Source: Yersinia bercovieri ATCC 43970
GTDB lineage: Bacteria > Pseudomonadota > Gammaproteobacteria > Enterobacterales > Enterobacteriaceae
DNA: 64,000 nucleotides
Reading direction: 5' to 3'
NCBI RefSeq assembly: GCF_013282745.1
Contig: NZ_CP054044.1
Location: 2,542,001 to 2,606,000 of the forward strand
Shown: positions 49,724 through 60,299 of the stretch, piece by piece
Layout: every line of letters starts with the position of its first letter
How positions within the stretch are numbered: the first letter of the stretch is position 1
Notes under the pieces: generated by a model
Database searches by the model: none
Told to the model about the DNA's origin: nothing
Seen by the model: the letters and a program-made list of their open reading frames with translations, nothing else
Program-made: the position numbers and the translations under genes

Positions 49724-50578
49724 TCAGTACAGCAATGAATAGAGTTGACGGCGATATTTGGCGGCCAGTGCATCACCGGTTCCTAATGCGGCCAAAATAT
49801 CCATTAATGTCTTACGCGCCGTGCCGTTAGCAGCGGCCAAATCTTTTTTCAGATGACCGAGCAACAGCTCCAGTGCCTCTTCATTGCGGCCGACCTGATG
49901 CAGCTGCAATGCCAATTGAACCGCCAACTCCACATTATCCGGCTGCTCTGCCAGCTGTTGCTGTAGCTGCTGGATCTCTGGGGTGTCGGCCGCCTGTTTC
50001 AGCAACTCGATTTGAGCAATCAGCCCTTGATAGCGGGTATCACGGTCTTGCAGCGGAATGGTTGCCAACACCGCTTCGGCATCTTCACTGCGGTTCAACT
50101 GGATTTGTACTTCAGCCAGTTGCAGGCCAATTTCACTGTTTTGCCCACTTAATGCCCAGGCCTCTTTCAGTAACGGCAGGGCTTCCTGCACTTTGCCTTC
50201 GCTGATTAATTGCGTGGCTTCAGTGACTTTCAACTCTTCCGGTTTTGGCAGCACCCGCTGTAGCAGTTCGCGGATAACCTCCTCTGGCTGCGGCCCTTGG
50301 AAACCATCAACCGGTTGACCATCTTTAAACAGATACACTGCCGGAATGGAGCGCAGGCCAAACTGTGAGGCCACCATCTGCTGCGCGTCACAATCTACAC
50401 GGGCCAGAATAAATTGCCCCGCATACTCTGCGGCCAGTTTGTCCAGTACCGGGGTCAATTGCAGGCAGTGCTGACTGCGTTCTGACCAAAAATAGAACAG
50501 CACGGGCACGGCCATGGATTGTTCTAAGGTCTGGTGTAGGTTTGTTTCAGTAATATCGATCGTAGTAGGTGCTAGCAT
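49724..50578 (-). CDS. cnoX: Chaperedoxin CnoX (YbbN)
   Basis: A 284-aa holdase protecting proteins from oxidation and handing them to GroEL. The N-terminal thioredoxin fold (residues 1-115) has SQHC instead of the active CxxC ([10 protein letters not shown]), so it is not a reductase. The C-terminal TPR-like part contains '[22 protein letters not shown]' (parts) and ends '[11 protein letters not shown]'. Collinear with E. coli CnoX throughout. A hypochlorite-chlorinated surface activates it in E. coli. Confidence 0.95.
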   Translation of the reverse strand: MLAPTTIDITETNLHQTLEQSMAVPVLFYFWSERSQHCLQLTPVLDKLAAEYAGQFILARVDCDAQQMVASQFGLRSIPAVYLFKDGQPVDGFQGPQPEEVIRELLQRVLPKPEELKVTEATQLISEGKVQEALPLLKEAWALSGQNSEIGLQLAEVQIQLNRSEDAEAVLATIPLQDRDTRYQGLIAQIELLKQAADTPEIQQLQQQLAEQPDNVELAVQLALQLHQVGRNEEALELLLGHLKKDLAAANGTARKTLMDILAALGTGDALAAKYRRQLYSLLY

Positions 50579-50601
50579 AAAATATTTCTCTCATCCGTTT
50601 T

Positions 50602-50802
50602 ATACCCGTCATACTGCAAGCTGCATGTGCGTTGGCTGCGCTTGTTACTCGGCCCATCCTTGGGCCTCGCCTCTACGAGGCCGCTGCGAGCAGCGTTCAA
50701 ATCTATTTCCGACAGATTTGTCACCCGAATCATTAACTGGGGTCAACTCATCGGGACTCGCTCAGTTGCCGCCTTCCTGCAACTCGAATTATTTAGGGTA
50801 TA
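50602..50802. repeat. Long-form ERIC element with internal insertion
   Basis: About 201 bp between cnoX and ybbO, bounded by 'tatacccgtcatactgcaag' and 'aactcgaattatttagggta', the two ERIC ends. The usual 127-bp body is expanded by about 70 bp near one side, including 'ctacgaggccgctgcgagca', a known type of longer ERIC in yersiniae. It fills most of the 288-bp gap; no gene lies there. Confidence 0.85.
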
Positions 50803-50866
50803 GCAGTTAATTGGGGCAAGTTATGTTGCTTCAACCCTCATCACTTTTATCAATAATTACCACGTA

Positions 50867-51643
50867 TCAAGAGTTACCACGCAGGACTTTATCTAACATC
50901 CGCCCTGGCAAGATGCGGCGCAGTATCGTCAGTGCATGGGCGACCAGGGTGACCGGATAGCGCAATTGCGGGCGCGGACTCTCCAGCGCGTGGCGCAATT
51001 TCGGCAATATAGCTTCTGGTGGCAGCGTAAACCGCTTCGCGATACCGGGATTATTGACTGGCTTATTGGCTTCGGCTTGATTCACATTTTGCGTGAAATG
51101 GGTGCTGATAGGGCCGGGTTCGATCAGGCTGACATAAATCCCGCTGTCGTGCAGCTCCATGCGCAGCGCGTCAGACCAGGCCTCTAGCGCATATTTGCTG
51201 GCCGCGTAAGCACCACGGCCAGCGGTCGAAACCAACCCCATCACCGAGCTGGTTTGAATAATGCGCCCTTCGCCATGGGGTAACATGGCCGGTAACAGTA
51301 ATTGTGTTAGTTGGTGAGTGCCGAACAGATTGGTGGAGAATTGCTGCTCCAACTGCTGGCGGGAGATAGTTTGCAGCGGGCCATATAAACCAAAACCGCC
51401 GTTGTTAAACAGACCATACAAGCGCCCGCCTGTCAGTGCGATAACTTGCGCTGCCGCGCGCTCGACACTGGCACTGTCATCCAAATCCAGCTCAATACCT
51501 TCCAGCCCCAACTGTGTCATCTTTGCCACATCATCGGGTTTACGGCAGGCCGCCAGTACGCGGTAACCTCGGTTTTTCAACTCTTGCGCCGCCACCAGAC
51601 CAATGCCACTGGAACAACCGGTAATTAATACTGCTTTTTGCAT
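50867..51643 (-). CDS. ybbO: Short-chain dehydrogenase YbbO
   Basis: A 258-aa classical SDR. NAD(P) motif TGCSSGIG is at residues 8-15, the substrate Ser region 'IIQTSSVMGLVST' near 135 and the catalytic YAASK near 155. A hydrophobic C-terminal segment (VTLVAHALTILRRILPG) may touch the membrane. E. coli YbbO reduces aldehydes with NADP(H); the physiological substrate is not clear. Position between cnoX and tesA is conserved. Confidence 0.92.
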   Translation of the reverse strand: MQKAVLITGCSSGIGLVAAQELKNRGYRVLAACRKPDDVAKMTQLGLEGIELDLDDSASVERAAAQVIALTGGRLYGLFNNGGFGLYGPLQTISRQQLEQQFSTNLFGTHQLTQLLLPAMLPHGEGRIIQTSSVMGLVSTAGRGAYAASKYALEAWSDALRMELHDSGIYVSLIEPGPISTHFTQNVNQAEANKPVNNPGIAKRFTLPPEAILPKLRHALESPRPQLRYPVTLVAHALTILRRILPGRMLDKVLRGNS

Positions 51644-51699
51644 AACTTTACCTAGTGAGTGAATCTATTTGCTTGAACAAGTGGTTAACTAAAGCATTA

Positions 51700-52338
51700 T
51701 TACTGTTTATTAGTCACTAACGGCTTGAGTTGCTGCGCCATCCAATCAGCGATGAACGGCTGAGCCTCGGCGTTAGGGTGTAAACCATCATCCTGCATCC
51801 ACTCGGGCTTTACGGCAACTTGTTCCATAAAGAAAGGAACCAGCGGAATGCCAAATTGCTGTGCCAGTTGTGGATAGATAGCGGTGAAGGCATCAGTATA
51901 GCGGCGACCATAGTTAGGCGGAATGCGGATTTGCATCAATAAAGGTTCGGCTCTTGACTCCTTTACCAGATTGATAATTTGTGTCAGATCCCGTTGAATA
52001 TCCTGCGTTGGAAAACCACGCAACCCATCATTGGCGCCCAGTTCAATCAGCACCCAGCGCGGCTGATGTTGCTTGAGCAGCGCAGGCAGGCGGGCCAAAC
52101 CTTGGGCGGCAGTATCGCCACTAATACTGGCGTTTACTACCTTTGGCAATGAGGAGTTGTTCTGCCATGTTTTATCCAGCCGTGTAGGCCAGGCCTCGGC
52201 AATGGGCAAGCGGTAACCGGCGCTCAAACTGTCGCCGAGAATCAACAGTGTATCGGTTGCGGCGGCACGCAAACTGAATAATCCCAATAGCAATAGGAAG
52301 GGAAGATGCCAGCGGAAAACGTTCTTGAAGTTCATCAT
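51700..52338 (-). CDS. tesA: Thioesterase I/lysophospholipase L1 TesA
   Basis: A 212-aa periplasmic SGNH hydrolase cleaving acyl-CoA, lysophospholipids and esters. The signal peptide ([18 protein letters not shown]..., to about residue 26) precedes block I GDSLSAG with the catalytic Ser; block III 'GANDGL' and the Asp-x-x-His pair in DDGLHPN complete the triad. The start at 52338 matches E. coli TesA; it lies inside the opposite-strand ybbA gene, so the two divergent coding regions overlap by 33 bases. Confidence 0.95.
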   Translation of the reverse strand: MMNFKNVFRWHLPFLLLLGLFSLRAAATDTLLILGDSLSAGYRLPIAEAWPTRLDKTWQNNSSLPKVVNASISGDTAAQGLARLPALLKQHQPRWVLIELGANDGLRGFPTQDIQRDLTQIINLVKESRAEPLLMQIRIPPNYGRRYTDAFTAIYPQLAQQFGIPLVPFFMEQVAVKPEWMQDDGLHPNAEAQPFIADWMAQQLKPLVTNKQ

Positions 52339-52992
52339 CTTAATAAGCACGTCGGTCAGGGTGAGCAACAGCTCTCCATCCTTACCGGAGTTGAGCTAGT
52401 TGTCAAACCCGCTCAGACAATTGCACTGATTGGCGAGTCAGGTTCAGGTAAATCCACGTTACTGGGCATACTGGCGGGTCTGGATGACGGTAGCAGTGGC
52501 GAGGTGAGCTTACTTGGTCACTCTTTGACGGCGATGGATGAAGAGGGGCGCGCGCAACTGCGGGCAGAGCATATCGGCTTTGTGTTTCAATCATTTATGT
52601 TAGTACCGACACTCAATACATTGGAAAATGTCCAACTCCCAGCCCTACTGCGGGGAGAGAGCGAGCGCGAAAGTAAAGCACATGCGATCGAGCTGTTAAA
52701 GCTGGTGGGGTTGGATCAGCGCCTTCATCATCTTCCGGCCCAGCTTTCTGGCGGCGAGCAGCAGCGGGTGGCGCTAGCCCGCGCTTTCAGTGGGCGGCCT
52801 AAAGTGCTATTTGCCGATGAGCCTACCGGTAACCTCGATCGCCATACCGGTGACCGCATCGCCGATTTGTTATTTTCCCTTAATCGCGACTACGGCACCA
52901 CGTTAATTCTGGTCACCCACGATGTGCAACTGGCGGGTCGTTGCCAGCGCCGGCTGCGTTTACAGGACGGCAAATTGTGGGAGGAAGCATGA
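52306..52992 (+). CDS. ybbA: ABC transporter ATPase YbbA
   Basis: A 228-aa ATPase of the LolD/MacB type. Walker [10 protein letters not shown] is near residue 38, signature [14 protein letters not shown] near 145 and Walker [13 protein letters not shown] near 165. It pairs with the permease YbbP encoded next, with a 4-base ATGA overlap. MacB-type systems act by mechanotransmission rather than import; the substrate of YbbAP is unknown. The start has an aggaaggga ribosome site. The 5' end overlaps the divergent tesA start. Confidence 0.95.
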   Translation: MPAENVLEVHHLNKHVGQGEQQLSILTGVELVVKPAQTIALIGESGSGKSTLLGILAGLDDGSSGEVSLLGHSLTAMDEEGRAQLRAEHIGFVFQSFMLVPTLNTLENVQLPALLRGESERESKAHAIELLKLVGLDQRLHHLPAQLSGGEQQRVALARAFSGRPKVLFADEPTGNLDRHTGDRIADLLFSLNRDYGTTLILVTHDVQLAGRCQRRLRLQDGKLWEEA

Positions 52993-55421
52993 TTTGGCGC
53001 TGGTTTTGGCGTGAGTGGCGCTCACCCTCACTGTTAATTGTCTGGCTGGCATTAACGCTGGCGGTGGCCTGTGTGCTGGCGTTAGGCACCATCAGTGACC
53101 GCATGGAGAAGGGGCTGAGTCAGCAGAGCCGCGATTTTCTGGCGGGTGATCGGGTGCTGAGTGCCGCGCACCCTGTGCCTGAGGGCTGGTTGCTGGAGGC
53201 GAAACAGCAGGGGCTGACTGTCAGTCGCCAGCTCTCCTTTATGACCATGACTTTTGCCGGTGATCGTCCGCAGTTGGCGGATGTCAAAGCCACCGATTTG
53301 GCTTATCCGCTGTATGGCAAGCTCGAGACTCAGCCGGCCGGCGCGCGACTTGAACCGGGCACGGTGCTGGTGGCGCCAAGGCTTTTATCGCTGCTCGGGG
53401 TGAAGGTCGGTGACAGATTAGAGGTGGGGGATACCTCGCTAAAAATTGTCGGCGAAGTGATTCAGGAGCCGGATTCTGGATTTAATCCGTTCCAAACCTC
53501 GCCGCGTATTTTGATCAATCTGATTGATGTGGAGAAAACAGGCGCGATACAGCCGGGCAGCCGCCTGACCTATCGCTACATGTTTGCTGGCTCACCGCAG
53601 GCGGTGGCGCAGTTCAGCGACTGGCTCACCCCGCAATTGAAGCCGGAGCAGCGCTGGTATGGCCTGCAAGAGTCCGGTGGCGCATTGGGGAAATCCCTGC
53701 AACGGGCGCAGCAATTCTTGCTGTTATCGGCGCTCTTGACGCTATTGCTCTCGATTGCCGCGGTGGCGGTGGCGATGGGGCACTACTGCCGCAGCCGCTA
53801 TGACTTGGTTGCGGTGCTGAAAACCTTAGGGGCCGGACGCCGTGCGCTACGGCGGCTGATTATTGGTCAGTGGCTAGCAGTGCTGGTGCTGGCGGGCCTG
53901 TGTGGCAGCCTGATTGGCCTGCTGTTCGAGGGCATTCTCGTGCGCTTATTGTCACCGGTATTACCGGCGGCACTACCCGCTGCGGGTGCATGGCCATGGG
54001 TATGGTCAATGGGATCACTGGTATTGATTTCGTTGCTGGTGGGTATTCGCCCCTATCGACAACTGCTGGCGACCCAGCCATTGCGGGTCTTACGCCGCGA
54101 TGTCTCCGCCAATGTCTGGCCGCTGCGCTACTTTATCCCGGTGATGATGGTTATCGTGGTAGGGCTGTTGGCGCTACTGATGGGGGGCAACTCCCTGCTG
54201 TGGGCTATTCTCGGTGGTATGGTGGTCTTGGCGTTACTGCTCGGGGTGATAGGTTGGGGCGGTTTGTTACTGTTGCGCCGCCTCACCGTCACCCGTTTGT
54301 CATTGCGGTTAGCCATCAACCGCTTGCTCCGCCAGCCATGGATGACGCTGACTCAATTGGCGGCATTTTCGTTATCCTTCATGCTGTTGGCGTTGCTGTT
54401 AGTGCTGCGCGGCGATCTGCTGGATCGCTGGCAGCAGCAACTGCCGCCAGATAGTCCAAACTACTTTTTGCTGAATATGACACCGCAACAGGTGCCGCAG
54501 GTGACCGAATTTCTGGCGCAGCATCAGATCACCCCTGCGACCTTTTATCCGATTGTTCGGGTGCGATTGAGTGAAATTAACCAGCAACTGGCCACTGAGC
54601 GGGTGCATGAAGATGATCCCGGCGGTGAAGCGGTTAACCGCGAATTGAATCTGACCTGGCAGCAAGATTTACCGGCGCACAATATTTTGACCGCCGGTCA
54701 GTGGCCACCAAAGGCAGATGAAGTGTCGATGGAGCAGGGGATCGCCGAACGACTGGGCATTAAAATCGGCGATAAGCTGACATTTAGTGGCGATACGCAA
54801 TCATTTGAGGCCACTGTGAGCAGTATTCGCCAGGTGGACTGGGAGAGTTTGCGGCCTAATTTCTACTTTATTTTCCCGCCGGGTGCGCTGGATAAGCAGC
54901 CACAAACCTGGCTGACCAGCTTCCGCTATCAGGGGGATGGGGAAGCACTGACGCAACTGAATCGCCAGTTCCCGACACTTAGCTTGCTGGATATTGGCGC
55001 GATGCTAAAACAGGTCGGGCAGGTGTTACAGCAGGTCAGTCGCGCGCTGGAAGTGATGGTGGTGTTGGTCATTATTTGTGGCACTTTGCTGCTGCTGGCA
55101 CAGGTACAGGTAGGGATGCGCCAGCGCCGTCAGGAGCTGGTGGTCTATCGCACACTGGGCGCAAGTAAACGCTTACTGCGCGGCACCTTGTGGTGGGAGT
55201 TCGCGCTATTGGGGCTGGTGGCTGGTCTGGCGGCAGCTATTGGTGCGGAAGCCGCGCTCTGGGCGTTACAGCGGTTAGTCTTTGACTTCCCGTGGCAGCC
55301 TAATTGGGTCATGTGGTGGCTATTGCCGCTGGCGGCAGCGCTGCTGTTATCACTCTGTGGCGGTTGGCTTGGTGCGCGGTTGTTACAGGGGCGGGCTCTA
55401 TTTCGCAACTATGAGGGGTAG
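52989..55421 (+). CDS. ybbP: ABC transporter permease YbbP (FtsX/MacB-like)
   Basis: An 810-aa inner-membrane protein with a first helix near residues 12-34 (LLIVWLALTLAVACVLALG), a periplasmic domain, and FtsX-type helix blocks around residues 250-480 and 700-805. It has the ten-helix LolCE-like duplicated architecture. It works with YbbA. Start is coupled to the ybbA stop (ATGA). High GC compared with the rest of the window. Involvement in lipid or lipoprotein handling is suggested by family only. Confidence 0.93.
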   Translation: MIWRWFWREWRSPSLLIVWLALTLAVACVLALGTISDRMEKGLSQQSRDFLAGDRVLSAAHPVPEGWLLEAKQQGLTVSRQLSFMTMTFAGDRPQLADVKATDLAYPLYGKLETQPAGARLEPGTVLVAPRLLSLLGVKVGDRLEVGDTSLKIVGEVIQEPDSGFNPFQTSPRILINLIDVEKTGAIQPGSRLTYRYMFAGSPQAVAQFSDWLTPQLKPEQRWYGLQESGGALGKSLQRAQQFLLLSALLTLLLSIAAVAVAMGHYCRSRYDLVAVLKTLGAGRRALRRLIIGQWLAVLVLAGLCGSLIGLLFEGILVRLLSPVLPAALPAAGAWPWVWSMGSLVLISLLVGIRPYRQLLATQPLRVLRRDVSANVWPLRYFIPVMMVIVVGLLALLMGGNSLLWAILGGMVVLALLLGVIGWGGLLLLRRLTVTRLSLRLAINRLLRQPWMTLTQLAAFSLSFMLLALLLVLRGDLLDRWQQQLPPDSPNYFLLNMTPQQVPQVTEFLAQHQITPATFYPIVRVRLSEINQQLATERVHEDDPGGEAVNRELNLTWQQDLPAHNILTAGQWPPKADEVSMEQGIAERLGIKIGDKLTFSGDTQSFEATVSSIRQVDWESLRPNFYFIFPPGALDKQPQTWLTSFRYQGDGEALTQLNRQFPTLSLLDIGAMLKQVGQVLQQVSRALEVMVVLVIICGTLLLLAQVQVGMRQRRQELVVYRTLGASKRLLRGTLWWEFALLGLVAGLAAAIGAEAALWALQRLVFDFPWQPNWVMWWLLPLAAALLLSLCGGWLGARLLQGRALFRNYEG

Positions 55422-55477
55422 ATTTTATTCGCGGGCAGCATGAGTTGCCCGCGAGTTATTAGTTTCCTGCGAATAAT

Positions 55478-56542
55478 TTACAGCTTCGCCTGCGCCCAAC
55501 GCAGGGCGTTTTGGTACTCTGCGGGCAGCAACGGGGCCAGCTCGGCCAGCGCGGCACTTAATGCTGCGCCATCGGGATCATTCAAATTCAAATGACCCAC
55601 TTTGCGGCCTTCACGCACCTCTTTTTCGTACCAGTGCAGGTGCACCAATGGCAGCGACAGCCATTGGGTGTTTACCGCCGTGCCAATCAGATTGACCATC
55701 GCCGATGGGGTATTTACCACCGGCTTGGGCAGCGGCAAATCCAAAATGGCGCGCAGATGCAGCTCGAACTGGCTGATGGAGGCACCATTTTGGGTCCAGT
55801 GACCACTGTTATGCACCCGTGGTGCTAACTCATTGATCAGCAAACTGTCGCCGACCATAAAGCACTCCATCGCCATCACCCCAACATAATTCAGCTCATC
55901 CATAATGGCCGCGAGCATCTGTTCCGCTTGTTGCTGTAAGCGGCTATTCGGCTGAGGCAGTGCCACGCTGATGCGCAAGATGCCATCTTCATGCAAATTG
56001 TGGGTCAGCGGATAAAAAACTGATTTGCCGTGATGGCTGCGAGCGCCGACCAGCGAAACTTCGCCGGAGAAGTTAATGCCCTGCTCGACAATGCACTCGC
56101 CGTAAGCATCGGCGGGTAAGGTATCTTGCTCACCCGCGCGCAAACGCCACTGACCACGACCATCGTAGCCGCCGACCCGGCGTTTCACGATGGCAAGTTC
56201 GCCCAGTGAGGCGAAAACCTGCGGCCACTCGCTGGCACTAGCCAATAGTTGCCAAGGGGCAGTGGCCAGATTCAGGCTATCAAGCAGCTGTTTTTGTGTC
56301 AGGCGGTCAGCCAGACGCGGGAAAATATCGCGGTTAACAAAGGCGGTATGTGTTGCCAGTTCGCGAGTTAAGGCGGTTTCCGGCCAGCGCTCAATCTCAG
56401 CGGTGATCACACTGTGCTGATAAGGCACCGCTTCTGGTTCGGCATCTAACCCCACCGGATAAACGGCAATGCCTAACGGCTCACCCGCCTGGCGCAACAT
56501 GCGCCCTAACTGACCATTACCTAATACGCAAACCGGCTTCAT
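55478..56542 (-). CDS. purK: N5-carboxyaminoimidazole ribonucleotide synthase PurK
   Basis: A 354-aa ATP-grasp ligase that carboxylates AIR to N5-CAIR with bicarbonate in purine synthesis. The N-terminal '[17 protein letters not shown]' nucleotide-like motif and the ATP-grasp segments '[16 protein letters not shown]' and '[25 protein letters not shown]' (parts) are present. Four-base overlap with purE (ATGA). Transcribed with purE from the PurR-controlled promoter. Confidence 0.97.
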   Translation of the reverse strand: MKPVCVLGNGQLGRMLRQAGEPLGIAVYPVGLDAEPEAVPYQHSVITAEIERWPETALTRELATHTAFVNRDIFPRLADRLTQKQLLDSLNLATAPWQLLASASEWPQVFASLGELAIVKRRVGGYDGRGQWRLRAGEQDTLPADAYGECIVEQGINFSGEVSLVGARSHHGKSVFYPLTHNLHEDGILRISVALPQPNSRLQQQAEQMLAAIMDELNYVGVMAMECFMVGDSLLINELAPRVHNSGHWTQNGASISQFELHLRAILDLPLPKPVVNTPSAMVNLIGTAVNTQWLSLPLVHLHWYEKEVREGRKVGHLNLNDPDGAALSAALAELAPLLPAEYQNALRWAQAKL

Positions 56543-57063
56543 GCTTCATCCCTCGGATCGGGGTTTTCCAACACTTCGTCCGTTTGGCTTTGACGCCAAT
56601 TAGCCAGACGGCCAGCTAATTCAGCGTCATGCAGCGCTAATATTTGAGCGGCGAGCAATGCAGCATTCGCCGCGCCCGCTTTACCAATAGCCAGTGTCCC
56701 CACCGGAATACCACGCGGCATCTGCACAATGGAATAGAGGCTATCGACGCCACTTAACGCCGCACTTTGTACCGGAACACCTAAAACCGGCACCAGTGTT
56801 TTGGCCGCGATCATCCCCGGTAGGTGAGCTGCCCCGCCGGCGCCCGCAATAATGACATGTAAGCCATTGGCATCCGCTTGTTCGGCAAAACTGAACAGTT
56901 TATCGGGGGTTCTGTGTGCAGAGACCACTTCGACATGAAACGGAACATTGAGCGTGGTGAGCACGTCGGCGGCGAACTGCATGGTGGCCCAGTCACTTTT
57001 GGACCCCATTACGATAGCGATTTTAACCCCGGCTGCATAAGCCGAATCGAGGTTGGCTCCCAT
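56539..57063 (-). CDS. purE: N5-CAIR mutase PurE
   Basis: A 174-aa enzyme that rearranges N5-CAIR to CAIR. The substrate sites are visible: GSKSDW, SAHRTP and [11 protein letters not shown]. The start at 57063 is chosen (AGGAG 11 bases upstream, close to the 169-aa E. coli length); an ATG nine codons earlier is possible but lacks a ribosome site. First gene of purEK, with a PurR box about 100 bases upstream. Confidence 0.95.
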   Translation of the reverse strand: MGANLDSAYAAGVKIAIVMGSKSDWATMQFAADVLTTLNVPFHVEVVSAHRTPDKLFSFAEQADANGLHVIIAGAGGAAHLPGMIAAKTLVPVLGVPVQSAALSGVDSLYSIVQMPRGIPVGTLAIGKAGAANAALLAAQILALHDAELAGRLANWRQSQTDEVLENPDPRDEA

Positions 57064-57161
57064 GAGGGTAAGGCTCCTGTGATTGCGCAAGCGTCGGCCA
57101 GAACGAAGTTAGGTATCGTGGCTGGCGATGAGGGCGTAGAGCATATCATGAGCCAAAGGCG

Positions 57162-57177
57162 AGGAAAACGGTTGCGT
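57162..57177 (-). promoter_or_regulatory. PurR operator of purEK
   Basis: ACGCAACCGTTTTCCT on the minus strand differs at two places from the PurR consensus ACGCAAACGTTTTCGT. It lies 99 bases upstream of the purE start, as in other enterobacteria. Confidence 0.85.
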
Positions 57178-57257
57178 CGCGGCTTTTAGTGGGATTTTGC
57201 GGTTTTTTAGTGGTGCGCTAATGATAAATAGCGCCGTGGTTATTGAGCATCAGGCGG

Positions 57258-57980
57258 TCAAAACGGGAATTTAATCAACTCAACACTTTCAGCCGTGACT
57301 TTTACCATCGAACCTTCAACATGCCAGGCACCCAAAACCACCCGATGCGCTGTTGCTGCGGGCAGTGCTACATTATGAACTGCGGGGCGATGAGTGTGGC
57401 CATGAATCATCCAACTGACCTGATTCCGCTGAAATGTATCAATGACAGCTTGTGGATTCACATCCATGATGAGTTGCGACTTTCCGCTATTGTTCTGTTG
57501 GCTTTGGTTGCGCATATAAGCGGCAATCCGTAAACGAAAGCGCAGTGGCAGCCATAGGAAGAGTTTTTGAATCAGGGGGTTGTGAACTCTGCGCCGAAAA
57601 TGCTGATAGTCGGCATCATCGGTACATAAAGTATCACCATGCAAAATCACTATTCTGCGGCCATACAGTTCGACGACTTTCTCTTCCGCGAGTAACGTCA
57701 TGCCGCTTTCAGCCGCAAAGCGTTTACCGAGTAGAAAATCGCGGTTGCCGTGAATAAAGTAGCAGGGTACGCCCTGTTGCTGGAGTGATTTTAATGCAGC
57801 GGCAACTTGCCGATACAGTGGCTCGGGGTCATCATCGCCAATCCAGGACTCGAATAAATCGCCTAGGATATATAAAGCATCAGCATGAATAGCATCACGC
57901 TGTATAAAATGCAGGAAACCGGCAGTGATTGCCGGCTCCTGAGCGCTAAGATGCAAATCTGCAATAAAAAGCGTGCTCAT
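57258..57980 (-). CDS. lpxH: UDP-2,3-diacylglucosamine diphosphatase LpxH
   Basis: A 240-aa peripheral-membrane metallophosphoesterase that splits UDP-diacylglucosamine to lipid X in lipid A synthesis. The metal site motifs are complete: FIADLHLS near residue 5, [11 protein letters not shown] near 40, GNRDFLLG near 79, and GHTHRPAVH near 195. Ten bases downstream of ppiB in the same orientation, so likely co-transcribed. Confidence 0.97.
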   Translation of the reverse strand: MSTLFIADLHLSAQEPAITAGFLHFIQRDAIHADALYILGDLFESWIGDDDPEPLYRQVAAALKSLQQQGVPCYFIHGNRDFLLGKRFAAESGMTLLAEEKVVELYGRRIVILHGDTLCTDDADYQHFRRRVHNPLIQKLFLWLPLRFRLRIAAYMRNQSQQNNSGKSQLIMDVNPQAVIDTFQRNQVSWMIHGHTHRPAVHNVALPAATAHRVVLGAWHVEGSMVKVTAESVELIKFPF

Positions 57981-57990
57981 TAAGTCGCTA

Positions 57991-58485
57991 TTACTCGCTT
58001 ACAGTAACGCTTTTAATGATGACGTCTTCTTTTGGCACATCCTGATGCATACCGCTGCGACCTGTTGCGACGTTTTTGATCTTCTCAACCACGTCCAAAC
58101 CCTCGGTAACTTCAGCAAATACACAGTAGCCCCAGCCATCTGGGCGCTCTGAACGGAAGTTCAGGAAGTCGTTGTCTGCAACGTTAATAAAGAACTGAGC
58201 AGTGGCAGAGTGTGGATCGTTAGTTCGCGCCATTGCCAGTGTGCCACGGGTGTTTTTCAGACCATTATTGGCTTCGTTCTTGATAGGTGCATCAGTCTCT
58301 TTTTGATTCATGCCCGGCTCGAAACCACCGCCCTGAATCATGAAACCATCAATAACACGGTGGAAAATAGTGTTATCATAGAAACCTTTACGGCAGTAGT
58401 TCAGGAAGTTCTCAACGGTAACCGGCGCTTTATCCGCGAAGGTGTTGACGACGATATCGCCGTGATTAGTATGAAACGTGACCAT
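57991..58485 (-). CDS. ppiB: Peptidyl-prolyl isomerase B (cyclophilin)
   Basis: A 164-aa cytoplasmic cyclophilin without a signal peptide. The catalytic arginine is in '[14 protein letters not shown]' and the pocket in '[17 protein letters not shown]'. Same length and order as E. coli (ppiB-lpxH, divergent from cysS). The upstream region of 284 bp separates it from cysS. Confidence 0.97.
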   Translation of the reverse strand: MVTFHTNHGDIVVNTFADKAPVTVENFLNYCRKGFYDNTIFHRVIDGFMIQGGGFEPGMNQKETDAPIKNEANNGLKNTRGTLAMARTNDPHSATAQFFINVADNDFLNFRSERPDGWGYCVFAEVTEGLDVVEKIKNVATGRSGMHQDVPKEDVIIKSVTVSE

Positions 58486-58654
58486 AATAATATTCCTGCT
58501 AGTGTAATAAGTGTGTTCACAAATGAGTCGTAACCCTTTAGACGGCTCTTATATCATATCTCTGAGATTGAGTCAGCAGTCGCAACACGGCCAATATGGG
58601 CGAAAAAGTGCTGAATCACGGGCTGATTTACCGCATAATCTGATGATATCCTGT

Positions 58655-58730
58655 TATACCCTTGGTCATTGAAGCTGAAGGAGCATTTGCTTGCAGCTTA
58701 GCTGCAACCTCAATGACTTTGAGTATCAAC
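58655..58730. repeat. Imperfect inverted repeat in the cysS leader
   Basis: A segment starting 'tatacccttggtcattgaag' and ending 'aacctcaatgactttgagta' is an imperfect palindrome, with an inner TTGCAGC/GCTGCAA hairpin. It looks like a small ERIC-related or other miniature repeat of yersiniae but I cannot assign it. The rest of the ppiB-cysS gap has promoter-like AT-rich stretches only. Confidence 0.5.
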
Positions 58731-58769
58731 CCTGCATACCGCAAAAAAACAACACCACGGAATGTCCCG

Positions 58770-60155
58770 ATGCTAAAGATTTTTAATACACTGAGTCGCC
58801 AAAAAGAGGAATTCAAGCCTATCCATGCCGGTAAAATTGGTATGTATGTATGCGGGATCACCATTTATGACCTGTGTCACATTGGGCATGGGCGTACTTT
58901 CGTTGCGTTCGACGTTGTTGCGCGTTATTTGCGTTATTTAGGTTACTCGCTGACGTATGTGCGTAATGTTACTGACGTTGACGATAAAATTATCAAACGT
59001 GCGATTGAAAATAGTGAAACCTGCGAGCAACTGACCACGCGGATGCTGGCAGAAATGCATAAAGATTTCGATGCATTGAACCTCGAACGCCCCGATTTAG
59101 AGCCGCGTGCGACTCACCATATCCCGGAAATAATTGAGCTGGTCGAGCGCCTGATCGCCCGCGATCACGCCTATGTGGCATCAAATGGTGATGTGATGTT
59201 TGCCGTGGACAGTGATCCAGATTATGGGCTGTTGTCGCGCCAAGACTTGGATCAGTTACAGGCGGGGGCGCGAGTTGAAGTGGCGGATGTTAAACGCAAT
59301 CCGATGGATTTTGTGCTGTGGAAAATGTCTAAACCGGGCGAGCCAAGCTGGGAATCACCTTGGGGGGCGGGCCGTCCTGGCTGGCATATTGAGTGTTCAG
59401 CAATGAACAGCAAACAGCTAGGTGCGCACTTCGATATCCACGGTGGCGGTTCTGATTTGATGTTCCCGCACCACGAAAATGAGATTGCACAATCTACCTG
59501 CGCCCATGATGGCCCTTATGTGAACTACTGGATGCACTCCGGTATGGTGATGATCGACAAAGAAAAAATGTCGAAATCGCTGAATAACTTCTTCACTATC
59601 CGCGACGTGCTGGCGTATTACGATGCTGAAACCGTGCGCTACTTCCTGATGTCCGGGCACTATCGCAGCCAACTTAACTACAGCGAAGAGAACCTCAAAC
59701 AGGCGCGCGCTTCGCTGGAGCGTTTATATACCGCGCTGCGTGGCACTGACGCGAATGCAGCCCCTGCTGGTGGTGCTGAGTTTGAAGCGCGTTTTCGCGC
59801 AGCAATGGATGATGATTTCAATACCCCAGAGGCTTACTCAGTGTTGTTTGATATCGCCCGTGAAGTGAATCGCTTAAAAACGGAAGATATCGCTGCGGCG
59901 AATGGGTTAGCGGCAGAGCTGCGTAAACTGGCTCATGTGCTGGGCTTACTGGAACAAGATCCTGAGCTGTTTTTGCAAAGTGGTGCACAGACTGACGGCG
60001 ATGAGGTTGCGAAAATTGAAGCGCTAATTAAGCAACGCAACGATGCCCGCAGTAGCAAAGATTGGGCGCTGGCTGATTCTGCTCGTGATCAATTGAATGA
60101 GCTGGGGATTGTGTTGGAAGATGGCCCTCAAGGCACGACATGGCGTCGTAAATAA
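58770..60155 (+). CDS. cysS: Cysteinyl-tRNA synthetase
   Basis: A 461-aa class I synthetase charging tRNA(Cys). Zinc ligand Cys28 (YVCGITIYD), HIGH signature at residues 37-40, further zinc ligands in 'WHIECSAM' and '[18 protein letters not shown]' (parts), and KMSKS near 266. The start [10 protein letters not shown] at 58770 matches the E. coli length exactly; the frame is open 36 codons upstream through a repeat and is not coding. Confidence 0.97.
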   Translation: MLKIFNTLSRQKEEFKPIHAGKIGMYVCGITIYDLCHIGHGRTFVAFDVVARYLRYLGYSLTYVRNVTDVDDKIIKRAIENSETCEQLTTRMLAEMHKDFDALNLERPDLEPRATHHIPEIIELVERLIARDHAYVASNGDVMFAVDSDPDYGLLSRQDLDQLQAGARVEVADVKRNPMDFVLWKMSKPGEPSWESPWGAGRPGWHIECSAMNSKQLGAHFDIHGGGSDLMFPHHENEIAQSTCAHDGPYVNYWMHSGMVMIDKEKMSKSLNNFFTIRDVLAYYDAETVRYFLMSGHYRSQLNYSEENLKQARASLERLYTALRGTDANAAPAGGAEFEARFRAAMDDDFNTPEAYSVLFDIAREVNRLKTEDIAAANGLAAELRKLAHVLGLLEQDPELFLQSGAQTDGDEVAKIEALIKQRNDARSSKDWALADSARDQLNELGIVLEDGPQGTTWRRK

Positions 60156-60299
60156 CATACTGTTTTGTCGCGCCGGGCAGGGGGATTGCTTCGCGTGATA
60201 AAACTAAAAATATTGCGGTTCTGGCTCTGGTCAGCAACCGCATTTTTTTTGCCTGAATCTTTGGCGTTAGCGAGCTTGAGCTTGCCACTGCCGAGGTTG

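Noticed and set aside
50514..50810. 98-codon frame at the cnoX-ybbO gap
   Set aside because: It is an artefact of the ERIC element and the cnoX antisense strand.
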